From assembly GCA_009930355.1 (NCBI GenBank), contig RZYK01000135.1, positions 1 to 5,757 of the forward strand: a stretch of 5,757 nt of DNA, given 5' to 3'. Shown one piece after another: positions 1 through 5,757 of the stretch. Under the pieces are notes generated by a model. That model was not told the origin of the DNA. It worked only from the letters and a program-made list of their open reading frames with translations, and made no database searches. The position numbers and the translations under genes are program-made. This DNA is from Campylobacterota bacterium (lineage in GTDB: Bacteria > Campylobacterota > Campylobacteria > Campylobacterales > Sulfurospirillaceae). Positions within the stretch are counted from its first letter, which is position 1, and every line of letters starts with the position of its first letter.

Positions 1-2183
1 AAGTCTTAAAAATTGCAATTGTTTTATTTTTTTATACTTCATTCGCTTATGCAAATGAAATTTTACTCCTTCATTCTTACAATAAAGGTCTAAAATGGAG
101 CGATGGTATTTCAAAAGGTGTTGAAGATGTCATAAAAAAACATCCACAGTATGAATTAACGACAGAATATATGGATAGTAAGAAGATAGAGTCAGATAAA
201 TATTTTGAAGAACTATTGGTCTTATACCGCAAAAAATTTGCACATCGTCACTATAAAGCTATTATTGCTGCTGATAATTATGCCTATGAATTTGCGCTCA
301 AGTACCACCAAGAACTCTTTGCCAATACTCCTGTTATTTTTTGTGGCGTTGAAAATTTTGATCCAAAAGATATCACGCCTTATCATAAACCTTATTTTAC
401 AGGTGTCGTGGAATATAAAGATATTCGCAAAAATTTAGAGCTCATCCAACAACTTTTTCCTGCCATTAAAATGGTGTATATTATCAGTGATGATGCGTAC
501 TCTTCTTTGGTGATTAAAGATCAAATTATTGAGGAATCTAATTATTTTAAAGATAAATTTCGTGTAGTATTTGACAATAAAATTGATTTTGATAAGATTG
601 ATGAAAAAATCAATAAACTCCCTCGCCATAGCGCTATCTTATTTACAAGCTTTTATCGTGACATGCATGGTAAATATGTTCCGTACCATAAACTTCAAGC
701 TTTTTTTCAACGCTCAAAATTCCCCATCTTTGCACTTAACCATATCCATCTCAACGAAGGTGTGATTGGTGGATTTATGGTCAATCCTTACGAACAAGGC
801 GCAATAGCAACTAAAAATGCATTTGCGCTGATTCAAGGAAGAGCCATCAACACATTACCTGTAGAAATTCCATTGGGAAATTATACCTTTGACAATCATG
901 TTTTACGCAAATTTGGTATCCCTCTTAGCGATGTTCCTTCACCTTCTGAAGTCATTAATGGCGTTGAAAGCTTTTACGAAAAACATCAAAAATTTGTTGA
1001 AAATGCTTTTGCATTGATGCCTCTTTTACTTCTTTTAACAACTATTTTAATTTTAAATGTCATTAAACGTATTTCACTCGAAAAAGAGCTCTTGCGCCAA
1101 AATAAACTCGATTATGTTCTTCTAAACAACATTCAAAGTGCTATTTTTTGGAAAGCAAATGATGGAAAGATACTAGGCTGTAACGATCTTTTGTGTCAAA
1201 TTTTAGAGCGTGAAAAATACGATATTATTGGAAAGCACGTTAAAGAAGTCATGCCTGATATTTGTGAGCTCATTCAGGAAGTACCGCTTGATAGCCCACA
1301 GAGTGCTGAGATTGAAATTGCTATACCCTATAAAGAAAAAAGGGTTTTTGCAGCACGTAGAACCTATTACACCGATGAAAAAAATCATGAAGCAGGTGTT
1401 GTTACCATTTTGACAGATATTACAGAGAAAAAGCGCATTGATACAGAACGCAAACGCCACGAACAATTTGTTATTCAACGCTCCAAGCAGTCTGAAGTAG
1501 GAGAGATGATTGCCAGTATTGCCCATCAATGGAAAACGCCGTTGGTCGAAATTTCAGCGATTGCACAAGAGCTTATTTACAAACGCCGTAAAAAATCTTT
1601 GGACGAAGAAGATACCCAAAAATTTGTCGAAGACATTATGACGCAAGTCAAATACATGTCCAATACCATAGATGATTTCAGGCAGTTTATTAAGCCCTCA
1701 ACCAAGCAAACGATGTTTAATGTCAAAGAAGCGGTCGATTCAATTCTCAATGTCCTAAGCCACAGTGTCAAATACAACTACATTAGCCTTAATATTCATC
1801 AACACGAAGAGCAACCACTTTTAGCATTTGGCTATCCTAATGAATTTAAACAGTGCGTTTTAAACATCATTAATAATGCAAAAGATAGTATTATAAAAAA
1901 AAGAGAGACAAAGCCAACAGAAGGTATCATAACCATTGAACTAAAAAGCGATACAAACCATATCTATTTGGATATCAGTGATGATGGCTGTGGAATTGAG
2001 AAAAAGAATTTGGAAAGTATTTTTGATCCTTTTGTTAGTACCAAAGAAAATGGTGATGGCTTTGGCTTGTATATGGCAAGGCTCATTATTGAAGATAAAA
2101 TGGGTGGTAAGATTGTTGCAAAACAAAAAGACAATGGTGCCCAGATTTGTATTACCGTAAATAAAGCCAAAGGAGATGTATGA
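1..2183 (+). CDS. Sensor histidine kinase with ABC_sub_bind-type periplasmic domain and PAS domain (5' end outside window)
   Basis: Membrane sensor kinase that probably reads a periplasmic ligand and phosphorylates the response regulator encoded next. The frame is open from base 3 with no start codon before a Sec signal peptide (hydrophobic run ending AYA, cleavage near residue 17 counted from base 3), so the true start lies just left of the window. The first in-frame ATG, at 171, would delete the signal peptide and is not the start. Residues about 19-310 resemble the ABC_sub_bind family (ILLLHSYNKGLKWSDG, then EYMDSKK), a solute-binding fold often fused to signalling modules. One transmembrane helix spans about 335-354, followed by a PAS domain (about 369-475, ending TDITEKK). 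The HisKA H-box is AHQWKTPL with phospho-acceptor His508. The HATPase boxes are N (NIINNAKDS, 621-629), G1 (DDGCGI, 660-665), F (FDPFVSTK, 674-681) and G2 (GDGFGL, 684-689). There is no receiver or HPt domain. The ligand is unknown; small organic solutes are only a family-level guess. Confidence 0.93.
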   Translation, partial: VLKIAIVLFFYTSFAYANEILLLHSYNKGLKWSDGISKGVEDVIKKHPQYELTTEYMDSKKIESDKYFEELLVLYRKKFAHRHYKAIIAADNYAYEFALKYHQELFANTPVIFCGVENFDPKDITPYHKPYFTGVVEYKDIRKNLELIQQLFPAIKMVYIISDDAYSSLVIKDQIIEESNYFKDKFRVVFDNKIDFDKIDEKINKLPRHSAILFTSFYRDMHGKYVPYHKLQAFFQRSKFPIFALNHIHLNEGVIGGFMVNPYEQGAIATKNAFALIQGRAINTLPVEIPLGNYTFDNHVLRKFGIPLSDVPSPSEVINGVESFYEKHQKFVENAFALMPLLLLLTTILILNVIKRISLEKELLRQNKLDYVLLNNIQSAIFWKANDGKILGCNDLLCQILEREKYDIIGKHVKEVMPDICELIQEVPLDSPQSAEIEIAIPYKEKRVFAARRTYYTDEKNHEAGVVTILTDITEKKRIDTERKRHEQFVIQRSKQSEVGEMIASIAHQWKTPLVEISAIAQELIYKRRKKSLDEEDTQKFVEDIMTQVKYMSNTIDDFRQFIKPSTKQTMFNVKEAVDSILNVLSHSVKYNYISLNIHQHEEQPLLAFGYPNEFKQCVLNIINNAKDSIIKKRETKPTEGIITIELKSDTNHIYLDISDDGCGIEKKNLESIFDPFVSTKENGDGFGLYMARLIIEDKMGGKIVAKQKDNGAQICITVNKAKGDV
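2171..2176 (+). promoter_or_regulatory. Ribosome binding site of the response regulator
   Basis: AGGAGA lies 3 nt before the ATG at 2180, inside the last codons of the kinase gene. With the ATGA stop/start overlap it supports translational coupling of kinase and regulator and fixes the regulator start. Confidence 0.75.
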
Positions 2184-2830
2184 AAATATTAATTCTAGAA
2201 GATAACGAACGCCTAGCCAATCTTATTGTCGAAGCGCTAGAACAGAAAAAATACCATGTTGACCTTTTTAACGACGGCAAAAAAGCACTCGAAGCAATCG
2301 ATAATGGATATGACTGTTTTATTCTAGATATTAATGTTCCCGGTATTGATGGGCTTAGTCTTTTAAAAGAGATTCGTAGCATGGATAATGCAACACCTGC
2401 CATTGTCATTAGTGCCAATGTTGAGTTAGAAACCATTCAAGAAGCGTACTGCAAAGGGTGTAATGAATACTTAAAAAAACCTTTTTACATGTACGAATTA
2501 GAAACGAAGATTGAGAAACTGTGTAAACCCAAGATATCGCTTCTTAGATTATTTCAAGGCTTTAGTTATTCTATCGAACAAGAAAAGCTCATCGATGATA
2601 AAGGTGAAGAAATTAAACTGGCCAAAAAAGAGATTTTACTTTTAAATCTTTTTGCTAAGAATTTAGATAAAAACATCTCTTTTGAACGCATTGAACAGTA
2701 TGTGTGGGGTGGAGAACTTACCACCACGGAAAATATTCGTGCATTGGTGAAGCGTTTACGCAAAAAGCTCCCTGATGAGACCATTGAAAATCAAGGCGGT
2801 ATCGGGTACCGCTTAAATTATGAACATTAA
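2180..2830 (+). CDS. OmpR/PhoB-family response regulator
   Basis: Cytoplasmic transcription factor of 216 residues, the probable phosphotransfer partner of the upstream kinase. The receiver domain covers about 1-115. It has the acidic pair E7/D8, phospho-acceptor D50 (in CFILDINVPG), switch Ser78 (AIVISAN), aromatic Tyr97 and the conserved Lys100-Pro101. A C-terminal winged helix covers about 125-214, with a recognition helix around ALVKRLRKKL (188-197) and the wing signature GIGYRL (207-212). Both size and architecture are normal for the family. Its ATG overlaps the kinase stop as ATGA, with a good Shine-Dalgarno upstream, which is typical of a cognate pair. Target genes cannot be deduced here. 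They may include this gene run, but only the 3' part of the run's upstream context is visible and no operator repeats were recognised. Confidence 0.95.
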   Translation: MKILILEDNERLANLIVEALEQKKYHVDLFNDGKKALEAIDNGYDCFILDINVPGIDGLSLLKEIRSMDNATPAIVISANVELETIQEAYCKGCNEYLKKPFYMYELETKIEKLCKPKISLLRLFQGFSYSIEQEKLIDDKGEEIKLAKKEILLLNLFAKNLDKNISFERIEQYVWGGELTTTENIRALVKRLRKKLPDETIENQGGIGYRLNYEH

Positions 2831-2839
2831 AAGGTTACA

Positions 2840-3121
2840 ATGATGTACTTAAACATTACCGAAGATTTTTTACAACTCGATTATGAAAAAGATATGAAAC
2901 AATTTAATCCAAAAACGTATTTTAAAGAAGAAGGAAGTGAAAAGTTTGATGGAAACTCTTCACAAGAGATGCTTATGATGCTCAACCAAATTGGTGAAGA
3001 TTTACATTTAGATGACTATTCTCTTAAAAAACTAGAAATATTTTTAAAAACAGAGTTGCCCTTTTTTGCTGTCAATCGACGACTTATTCGTGAATGGGTA
3101 CAAAAAAACTTTGTCTACTAA
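2840..3121 (+). CDS. Small acidic hypothetical protein, 93 residues
   Basis: I do not recognise this protein. It begins with two adjacent ATG codons (2840 and 2843). An AAAGG motif at 2830-2834 sits 5 nt before the first and 8 nt before the second, so either could be used. There is no signal peptide, transmembrane segment, cysteine or metal-binding motif, and Asp/Glu outnumber Lys/Arg. The N-terminal half is polar and aromatic-rich, with a Gly/Ser/Asn-containing stretch near 32-41. From about residue 42 the pattern suggests consecutive amphipathic helices, ending in a basic/aromatic tail (NRRLIREWVQKNF). It lies 9 nt after the response regulator and 32 nt before sixA on the same strand, so co-transcription is likely. 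It looks real because it fills the gap with a ribosome binding site and no competing long frame. It could be a partner of the two-component system or of SixA, but nothing in the sequence shows this. Confidence 0.75.
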   Translation: MMYLNITEDFLQLDYEKDMKQFNPKTYFKEEGSEKFDGNSSQEMLMMLNQIGEDLHLDDYSLKKLEIFLKTELPFFAVNRRLIREWVQKNFVY

Positions 3122-3153
3122 ATGCTTAATTTAGGGACTCACAAAGGTTTAAA

Positions 3154-3654
3154 ATGAAAAAAATTTACTTCATACGACATGCCAAATCGAGCGATAAAGA
3201 TGATACCTTAGATGATTTTTCACGTCCTCTGAATAGCCGTGGTAAAAACGATGTCACACTCATGGCAAAACGTCTCAAAATATTTGATGTGATGCCAGAT
3301 ATTATCTACACAAGCCCTGCAAAACGTGCTTTAAAAACAACAAAAGAGATTGCCAAAGAAATTGAGTGTGATAGAAAGAAAATTGTGCTCTGTGAAACAT
3401 TGTATGAAAGCGATTATGCTTCTTATCTTGAGCTGATTCATCAAACAGATGACCAACACGATTCTATTTTTATTGTTGCACACAACCCAACACTCACAGA
3501 AGTAGCAGAACGCTTAAGTGGTGCTATTTTAAGTAATATTCCTACGTGCGCTATTGTTTGTATCTCCTTTGATGTGCAACGCTTTAAAGAAATTCATGAG
3601 GAGAGTGGGCATATTCTCTTTTTTGATTACCCCAAAAAACATTTTAAAAACTAA
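3154..3654 (+). CDS. sixA: SixA-type phosphohistidine phosphatase (histidine phosphatase superfamily)
   Basis: Cytoplasmic protein of 166 residues, the usual SixA length. Family members remove phosphate from phosphohistidine; E. coli SixA acts on the HPt domain of ArcB and on the nitrogen-PTS protein NPr. The N-terminal RHG-type signature is FIRHAKSS, with Arg8 and catalytic His9. TSPAKRA supplies the second conserved Arg (Arg58), LYES carries the likely acid (Glu85), and VAHNPTL provides the second active-site His (His110). The early DDFSRPLNSRG segment is also typical of SixA. An AAAGG at 3143-3147 stands 6 nt before the ATG, supporting this start. The gene is last in the plus-strand run behind a histidine kinase, which makes a role in phosphorelay attractive but unproven. 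The kinase here has no HPt domain, so a different substrate is possible. The stop codon overlaps that of the convergent transporter gene. Confidence 0.9.
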   Translation: MKKIYFIRHAKSSDKDDTLDDFSRPLNSRGKNDVTLMAKRLKIFDVMPDIIYTSPAKRALKTTKEIAKEIECDRKKIVLCETLYESDYASYLELIHQTDDQHDSIFIVAHNPTLTEVAERLSGAILSNIPTCAIVCISFDVQRFKEIHEESGHILFFDYPKKHFKN

Positions 3655-3657
3655 AAT
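3641..3657. terminator. Possible weak bidirectional terminator at the convergent gene ends
   Basis: ATTTTA / TAAAAT form a perfect 6-bp inverted repeat around a 5-nt loop (AAAAC) spanning both stop codons. On the plus strand three T follow. On the minus strand a six-T run follows shortly after the repeat. The stem is entirely A/T, so it is thermodynamically weak and could occur by chance in such AT-rich DNA. Its position between convergent genes is the main argument for it. Confidence 0.25.
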
Positions 3658-4430
3658 TTTCTCCGAAACAATAAAAAAATTCCAATGCTTAACCCTATAC
3701 ACAAAAGCATTAACCCTCCTACAAGGGAAGAACCATTAGAAAGGTTTTCAAAAGGTAATCCTTGTGTATTAATACCAAAATATCCAACGATGAGATTCAG
3801 TGGTAAAAAAATTCCTGAGAGAATGGTCAAAAGATAAATAGTGCGATTCATACGTTCATTATTACGACTCGTATAAAATGTGTAAAGGTTGTTGAGTTTT
3901 TCAATGGCTAGAAGTGTTGAGCGATTGGTGCGTTCTAAATGTTCATGAATATCGCTAAAATGCGTCACAAGAAAATCTTCATTTTCATGATAATGCTTAA
4001 TAAAATGCTCCATCACATCTACCCCCAAAAGAAGCAATCGATGGATACGTGCTAAGTCTTTTTTATGATTGAGCCAATACTGCATAAAATGAAACCGTGT
4101 GTTAGCGTACAATTTTTCCTCCATCCAATCAATACTTTCATGTATATGCGCCACTCGTTTCATGGTATCGTTGGTTTGTGTATCTAAGATTTCATACACT
4201 TTTTGCATACTCTCTAAATCAACAAAAGTATGTGTTGTTTTATCAAAACTATAATAATGACCTCCCTCAAATACAAAGGCATAGGAGTCAATTCTTAATT
4301 CTTTTTCTTTTGAAGGTAATGCTAAAATAAGCATATCGTACTCTGCTTCTTCCACAAACATGGAAGGGTGTGTAGGGTTTTTAAGATCTAAAAGGTGAAA
4401 ACGGTCAATTAAATCGTATAAATGATTCAT
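3651..4430 (-). CDS. CorA/ZntB-family divalent cation transporter with GIN motif
   Basis: Inner-membrane protein of 259 residues. CorA-family proteins form pentamers that move Mg2+, Co2+, Ni2+ or Zn2+. The first about 195 residues are a soluble, helix-rich cytoplasmic domain with a long charged helical stretch (about 100-195), ending NNERMNRT before the membrane as in the family. TM1 is about 198-220 (ILSGIFLPLNLIVGYFGIN) and TM2 about 235-255, followed by the short basic tail RRKF, giving the usual two-helix C-terminus. The pore signature GMN is replaced by GIN (219-221) and followed by TQGLPF, more like ZntB-type variants than classic CorA. I favour the ATG at 4430, one base after the xerH stop (TGACATG), with GGA 7 nt upstream. 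ATGs at 4442 and 4481 are alternatives that would add 4 or 17 residues and overlap xerH. Substrate and direction of transport cannot be inferred. Confidence 0.85.
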   Translation of the reverse strand: MNHLYDLIDRFHLLDLKNPTHPSMFVEEAEYDMLILALPSKEKELRIDSYAFVFEGGHYYSFDKTTHTFVDLESMQKVYEILDTQTNDTMKRVAHIHESIDWMEEKLYANTRFHFMQYWLNHKKDLARIHRLLLLGVDVMEHFIKHYHENEDFLVTHFSDIHEHLERTNRSTLLAIEKLNNLYTFYTSRNNERMNRTIYLLTILSGIFLPLNLIVGYFGINTQGLPFENLSNGSSLVGGLMLLCIGLSIGIFLLFRRKF

Positions 4431-4431
4431 G

Positions 4432-5493
4432 TCAAATTCCATCCATTGTGTCGGCTGCGATTTTGAGGCGTTCTTTGTCAAAATGGGTGTAAATGCGTGA
4501 GGTATTTAAATCCGCATGTCCAAGGGCTTCTTGCACTAAAATTAAATCTCTATTTTTTTGATACAGCAAGGTAGCAAACGTATGACGCAACATATGTGCA
4601 CCATTTTTTTCTTTACGAATACCCGCATGAAGGAGCATTTTATCCATGACATAACTCACATACGCTTGTGTTAAGGGTTTTCCTGTACGACTTTGAAACA
4701 ACAAAGCAGACTCACCATTTCGATACGCCATCCATTCGCTCAAATCTTTTTCAATGTGCTCACATTTTATCATCGCCGTACGGGGTTTATTGCCTTTACC
4801 ACGAATTTGGAAAACAAAATACGCCCCATCTCTTACCATATCTTTCATACGCACGCCCAAAGCTTCGCTCACACGCATGCCTGTGTAGAGAATCATCTTG
4901 ATTAAGAGTCGATTCTTCGCTTGAACATACGGTTTAAATTCCGTTTCTTCAATGGCTTTAAAAAAACGGGAAAGCTCTTCTTTATACATATGAGCAGGTA
5001 ATTTTTCCCCTTTTCTACCCCCGAGACCACCCCAATTTTTAAGCTCTATGCGGAACTGATAGGCTTGCATATTGGCTTCTTCATTTTGCTTATCCATAAA
5101 TTTAAAAAAAGAGAGCAGGGCGATGCGGTAATTTTTTTTGGTGGCATCGGAAAGAGAGCCTGTTTGCGAGGCTAAAAATTCACTTAAAAGCTCTTCATCA
5201 ATCTCTTTGAGACTTTGAAGATTCATAGGAAGGAGATAATGATATAACTTTTCCAAAGGATTAATATAAAGATTAATCCCAATAAGCCCAATATTTCGAG
5301 CTTCTTTGGCATGTTTTTTAAGCACTTCCATGCTAGAACAGCCCTGATTTAAAGCACCAATAATAGAAGAGAATGTCGCATTTTCTTCCACATGACGATT
5401 GGAAAGAGAGGTGAGTTTATACTTCACAAATCGACCAAGCCAAAAAAGTAAGCTCTGCTCAAAATTCTCTTTCTCATCGACTTTATAGCGCAT
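4432..5493 (-). CDS. xerH: XerH tyrosine recombinase (chromosome dimer resolution)
   Basis: Site-specific recombinase of 353 residues that, in Helicobacter and Campylobacter, acts alone at the difH site to resolve chromosome dimers, in place of the XerC/XerD pair. The N-terminal half (about 1-155) contains the core-binding SAM-like domain, including LLFWLGRFVKYK, GLIGIN and ATKKNYRIALLSFF, all reminiscent of H. pylori XerH. The catalytic domain has Arg207 (TGMRVSEA), Lys233 (RGKGNK), His300 and Arg303 (AHMLRHTFATLLYQK), His326 (EALGHADLNTSRIYTHF) and nucleophile Tyr335, so every active-site residue is present. Length and both ends match XerH, which argues against a phage or integron integrase. 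The ATG at 5493 shares one base with the tgt stop and has GAGG 6 nt upstream. The gene is the middle member of a packed tgt-xerH-transporter run. I saw no obvious dif-like palindrome in the window. Confidence 0.93.
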   Translation of the reverse strand: MRYKVDEKENFEQSLLFWLGRFVKYKLTSLSNRHVEENATFSSIIGALNQGCSSMEVLKKHAKEARNIGLIGINLYINPLEKLYHYLLPMNLQSLKEIDEELLSEFLASQTGSLSDATKKNYRIALLSFFKFMDKQNEEANMQAYQFRIELKNWGGLGGRKGEKLPAHMYKEELSRFFKAIEETEFKPYVQAKNRLLIKMILYTGMRVSEALGVRMKDMVRDGAYFVFQIRGKGNKPRTAMIKCEHIEKDLSEWMAYRNGESALLFQSRTGKPLTQAYVSYVMDKMLLHAGIRKEKNGAHMLRHTFATLLYQKNRDLILVQEALGHADLNTSRIYTHFDKERLKIAADTMDGI

Positions 5494-5757
5494 TATTTAC
5501 CTCGTTTCCTGTAAAACTCAGCTTTAAACGCTTTAAATTCACCTTTTAAAATGGCTTCTCGCATCTGTTTCATCAAGGTAAGGTAATAATGCAAATTGTG
5601 AATGGAAGCAAGCCTAAAATACGTCAGCTCTTTGGCACGGAAGAGATGGTGTAAATAACCTCTTGAATAATGTTTACATGTAAAGCAGTCACACTCAGGA
5701 TCTAATGGCTCTTCATCGCGTGCAAACTTCGCATTTTTAATGCTGATTTTGCCAAAA
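5493..5757 (-). CDS. tgt: tRNA-guanine transglycosylase, C-terminal 87 residues (gene runs off the window)
   Basis: Bacterial Tgt exchanges guanine 34 in the anticodon of tRNAs for Asp, Asn, His and Tyr with the queuosine precursor preQ1. Only the last 87 residues are here, read from 5756 down to a TAA at 5495-5493. The segment begins FGKISIKNAKFARDEEPLDP and contains the family's zinc site CDCFTC with a histidine 26 residues after the last cysteine (in LASIHN), i.e. the C-x-C-x2-C-x25-H pattern. It is followed by the typical helical tail with HYYLTLMKQMREAI and a short basic end. The catalytic aspartates and the start lie beyond the right edge. The stop overlaps the xerH ATG by one base, so tgt is the upstream gene of this minus-strand run, whose promoter must be outside the window. 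Confidence 0.93.
   Translation of the reverse strand, partial: FGKISIKNAKFARDEEPLDPECDCFTCKHYSRGYLHHLFRAKELTYFRLASIHNLHYYLTLMKQMREAILKGEFKAFKAEFYRKRGK
5500..5503 (-). promoter_or_regulatory. Ribosome binding site of xerH within the tgt 3' end
   Basis: On the minus strand GAGG lies 6 nt before the xerH ATG, inside the last codons of tgt. Together with the TAATG stop/start overlap it fixes the xerH start and points to coupled translation. Confidence 0.6.

Noticed and set aside
171..173. ATG at 171 as the start of the sensor kinase
   Set aside because: The same frame is open to base 3 and encodes a signal peptide plus the conserved first strand of the binding domain, so the real start is upstream of the window.
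1203..1529. Minus-strand open frame of 108 codons inside the kinase gene
   Set aside because: It is antisense to the PAS and H-box coding region, has no recognisable domain, and is cysteine/phenylalanine-rich as expected from a shadow frame.
2708..2725. GGTGG/CCACC inverted repeat, 8-nt loop, a possible regulatory hairpin
   Set aside because: Only 5 bp, within the coding sequence for the conserved winged-helix segment WGGELTTT and not followed by a T-run, so it is probably a codon coincidence.
4648..4662. CATAACT motif considered as half of a dif site
   Set aside because: There is no matching inverted arm at the right distance and it lies within xerH coding sequence.
4668..4905. Two plus-strand frames of 70-77 codons inside xerH
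   Set aside because: Both are antisense to the conserved catalytic domain, mutually overlapping and without recognisable motifs.
4432..5493. Recombinase as a sign of a genomic island, prophage or integron
   Set aside because: The full-length XerH-like sequence, its housekeeping neighbour tgt, and the absence of attachment repeats, a tRNA gene or phage genes all point to the cellular dimer-resolution enzyme.

Overview
The window looks like an ordinary chromosomal stretch from a member of the Campylobacterota (Epsilonproteobacteria), plausibly Sulfurospirillum or a close relative. Three things suggest this. The sequence is AT-rich. The tyrosine recombinase closely resembles XerH, the single-recombinase dif enzyme of Helicobacter and Campylobacter. 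A large periplasmic-binding-protein/histidine kinase hybrid of the kind found here is typical of free-living members of the group. The genus is an inference, not a demonstrated identity.

The left half (about 1-3654) is a plus-strand gene run. A sensor histidine kinase, cut by the left window edge, has a Sec signal peptide, an ABC_sub_bind-type periplasmic domain, one transmembrane helix, a PAS domain and a HisKA/HATPase core. It overlaps by 4 bp an OmpR-type response regulator. After 9 nt comes an unrecognised 93-residue acidic protein, and after 32 nt a SixA-type phosphohistidine phosphatase. The likely logic is that a periplasmic ligand is sensed, the signal passes to the kinase and then to a DNA-binding regulator. 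SixA and the small protein may be co-transcribed and may modulate the relay, but that part is inference.

The right half (about 3651-5757) is a tightly packed minus-strand run: the 3' end of tgt (queuosine tRNA modification, cut by the right window edge), xerH, and a CorA/ZntB-family cation transporter with a GIN motif in place of GMN. The tgt stop and xerH start share one base (TAATG). The xerH stop and the favoured transporter start are one base apart (TGACATG). This suggests one transcript with translational coupling, although the three products are functionally unrelated.

The two runs converge and their last stop codons overlap in 4 bp (3651-3654), so there is no intergenic terminator space. 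Nearly every base is coding and no non-coding stretch exceeds about 32 nt. I see no tRNA, rRNA, CRISPR array, insertion sequence, prophage or obvious dif site. There is no strong evidence of a wholly new system. The points most worth a second look are the SixA gene and orphan small protein beside the two-component pair, the position of xerH, and the GIN-type transporter.
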